Source: Myoxocephalus aenaeus
Lineage: Eukaryota > Chordata > Actinopteri > Perciformes > Cottidae
Length of the DNA stretch: 64,000 nucleotides
Assembly (NCBI GenBank): GCA_038501785.1
Contig: JBAMJR010000089.1
Span: 2,352,001-2,416,000, forward strand
Direction: 5' to 3'
Every line of letters starts with the position of its first letter. Within the stretch, counting starts at the first letter, position 1. The notes beneath the pieces are model-generated. The model had not been told where the DNA came from. It was given only the letters and a program-made list of their open reading frames with translations, and searched no databases. A program made the position numbers and the translations under genes. This document shows, piece by piece, positions 62,763-64,000 of the stretch.

Positions 62763-64000
62763 TCACACCTCACATTCCCGAGAAGGTTGTTGTTGGCAAG
62801 TGCAAGAGCCATATTCATTGATGATTACCAGAGCTCCCTCAATGTGGTTAGGTTTATAGTCAACATAGTACTCCGGTGTAGAAATTGCAGCCATCTGCTG
62901 CATGCTTTGCTTTTGCTTCTGCTTACGGCGCTGACTGCTGAAGCAGTGCCTCAGTTGTCTTATTCCTGCTGGAAAGCACTTCCATGCCACATACAGCATG
63001 AGCACAATGATGAGAAAGGAAAAGATGAGTGCCATGGTGCCAGTCACGACCTTGTGGATCTGCATGGTGCTCTCCAGGTCATCATGGCCCACTGGGACAG
63101 TGAAAGAACTGGTGACCACCTCACTGCCCTCACCTTCATAAGGGTTAGGGGTAAATGGGCCAAGGAAAACCGAACCCCCCTGGGCCAGATCCCTTGTAGA
63201 GGCGTACAGGCCTGCTGTAGTTACCTCCATTGGGCGATCCTCGCATAGCTGGAAAGCATATACAGCATCTAACACATCCTCGCCCTGTGCGGTGTCGGGG
63301 CTTGAACACAGCAGGGAATTGTCACGCTGGCCTCGGAAGGCACTCAGCCAAGAGGCCAAAGCACACACGTTACGACTGCACTCCCAGTCATTCCCTGCCA
63401 GGGTAATGCTGTCCAGAGAAGACCAAGAATCCAGGATGCGCTGGTCCACGGAGGTCAACCGATTGGAATCGAGCATCAGCACCTTGAGGTTGGGTGCACT
63501 CTCAAAAACATGTGGTTCCATGTACTCTATTTCATTGGCTGAGAGGTCAATCTTCTCTAAAAAATGCCATGTCCAGTCCAGTGTGTTGACAACAACAGTG
63601 GCACGATTGTTGTGCATGTACAGAGTGCGTAAGGAGATGAGGCGAGGGAAGTGGGCCAGGTTGACTTTAACCAGCTCATTGTGCTCAAGATGCAACTCAG
63701 TCAACTTGAAGAGGCCAGCGAAGGAGTTTCTCGCGAGGCTCTGCAGCTGGTTGTATCCCAAGTCCAGAAACTGCATGCTCCGGCAGTCTTGAAAAATCCG
63801 CACTGGGACAAATTTTAAAACATTGTAGCGCAAATGCAAATTGGTGAGCTTTCTAAGGCCGTGGAACAGGTCAGGTTCTAGTGCCTGCAGCCTGTTGTAT
63901 GAGAGATCCAGGATACGCAGGTTTGGGAGGGGCCTAAAGGTGCCATTTGGCAGACTGTCAATCCGGTTGCTGCTGAGGTCTAACTCCTTGACCCGTCTTA
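62763..64000 (-). CDS. lrrtm1: lrrtm1, leucine-rich repeat transmembrane neuronal protein 1 (3' part, N-terminus outside window)
   Basis: Seen: an uninterrupted frame runs from the window edge (first whole codon at 63998) to a TGA at 62765-62763, giving 411 visible residues. About eight leucine-rich repeats of LxxLxLxxN type come first (e.g. [46 protein letters not shown]), then a C-terminal LRR cap with four cysteines at visible residues 207, 212, 231 and 252. A linker of about 60 residues follows, then a membrane span at about residues 318-341 (62976-63047), a basic RRKQKQKQ stretch, the conserved [20 protein letters not shown] block and a terminal ECEV. Known: LRRTM proteins are postsynaptic type I membrane adhesion proteins that bind presynaptic partners such as neurexins; the ECEV end is the family's conserved C-terminus. 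The [10 protein letters not shown] block and LRR sequence fit LRRTM1 better than LRRTM2, 3 or 4. Inferred: about 110 N-terminal residues (signal peptide, first repeats) lie beyond 64000. No frameshift or missing key residue is visible. A teleost-specific paralogue of lrrtm1 cannot be excluded. Confidence 0.96.
   Translation of the reverse strand, partial: RRVKELDLSSNRIDSLPNGTFRPLPNLRILDLSYNRLQALEPDLFHGLRKLTNLHLRYNVLKFVPVRIFQDCRSMQFLDLGYNQLQSLARNSFAGLFKLTELHLEHNELVKVNLAHFPRLISLRTLYMHNNRATVVVNTLDWTWHFLEKIDLSANEIEYMEPHVFESAPNLKVLMLDSNRLTSVDQRILDSWSSLDSITLAGNDWECSRNVCALASWLSAFRGQRDNSLLCSSPDTAQGEDVLDAVYAFQLCEDRPMEVTTAGLYASTRDLAQGGSVFLGPFTPNPYEGEGSEVVTSSFTVPVGHDDLESTMQIHKVVTGTMALIFSFLIIVLMLYVAWKCFPAGIRQLRHCFSSQRRKQKQKQSMQQMAAISTPEYYVDYKPNHIEGALVIINEYGSCTCQQQPSRECEV

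Noticed and set aside
62628..63792. Long plus-strand open frames over the lrrtm1 region (62628-63248, 63292-63792)
   Set aside because: They are antisense shadows of the lrrtm1 coding sequence, with no domain content of their own.

Overview
The window looks like teleost fish genomic DNA. It is AT-rich and almost gene-free, full of short microsatellites, L2/CR1-type LINE 3' ends and small DNA transposons (hAT-like and PIF/Harbinger-like). Its single recognisable host gene is a vertebrate neuronal gene. No bacterial or viral gene organisation is present. Species cannot be assigned from the sequence alone.

The only confident host gene is at the right edge. Positions 62763-64000 on the minus strand hold the C-terminal ~411 codons of lrrtm1 (leucine-rich repeat transmembrane neuronal 1), open to the window edge. 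The visible part has leucine-rich repeats, a C-terminal LRR cap, one membrane span and a cytoplasmic tail ending in ECEV. In vertebrates lrrtm1 sits inside a large intron of ctnna2 (alpha-N-catenin), in the opposite orientation. The ~62 kb to the left may therefore be ctnna2 intron. I found no alpha-catenin exon in it, so this remains inference.

Layout, left to right. 1-5558: plain AT-rich DNA. 5562-9898: three DNA transposons with GG-starting inverted termini and 3-bp target-site signatures, packed almost end to end; the middle one carries a nested hAT element with a perfect 8-bp target duplication and also contains a 52-bp perfect palindrome. 9902-12732: AT-rich, with a (TA)n tract and one possible TTAA-type transposon end. 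12733-13372: decayed LINE reverse-transcriptase fragment. 13373-19261: mostly plain sequence with a tetranucleotide microsatellite, a telomere-like run and a possible old repeat. 19262-22697: two same-orientation L2-type LINE 3' ends separated by about 1 kb that holds a minisatellite. 22698-26100: plain, with a 94-bp (AC)n. 26101-27401: a three-deep nest (hAT holding a smaller hAT holding a LINE tail) with a transposase C-terminal remnant. 27402-37375: gene-free, probably intronic or intergenic. 37376-~37880: PIF/Harbinger fragment with about 50 codons of transposase. 39888-40110: old dispersed repeat carrying a perfect estrogen-response-element palindrome. 42040-43560: a more GC-rich stretch ending in a 36-bp perfect palindrome centred on TTAA. 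43561-62150: AT-rich desert with several (TA)n and (AAT)n tracts. 62150-62762: probable lrrtm1 3' UTR.

No tRNA, rRNA, CRISPR array or known non-coding RNA was recognised. Apart from the transposon-derived reading frames, the remaining short open frames have no recognisable domain, and several lack a normal ATG start. I do not call them genes.
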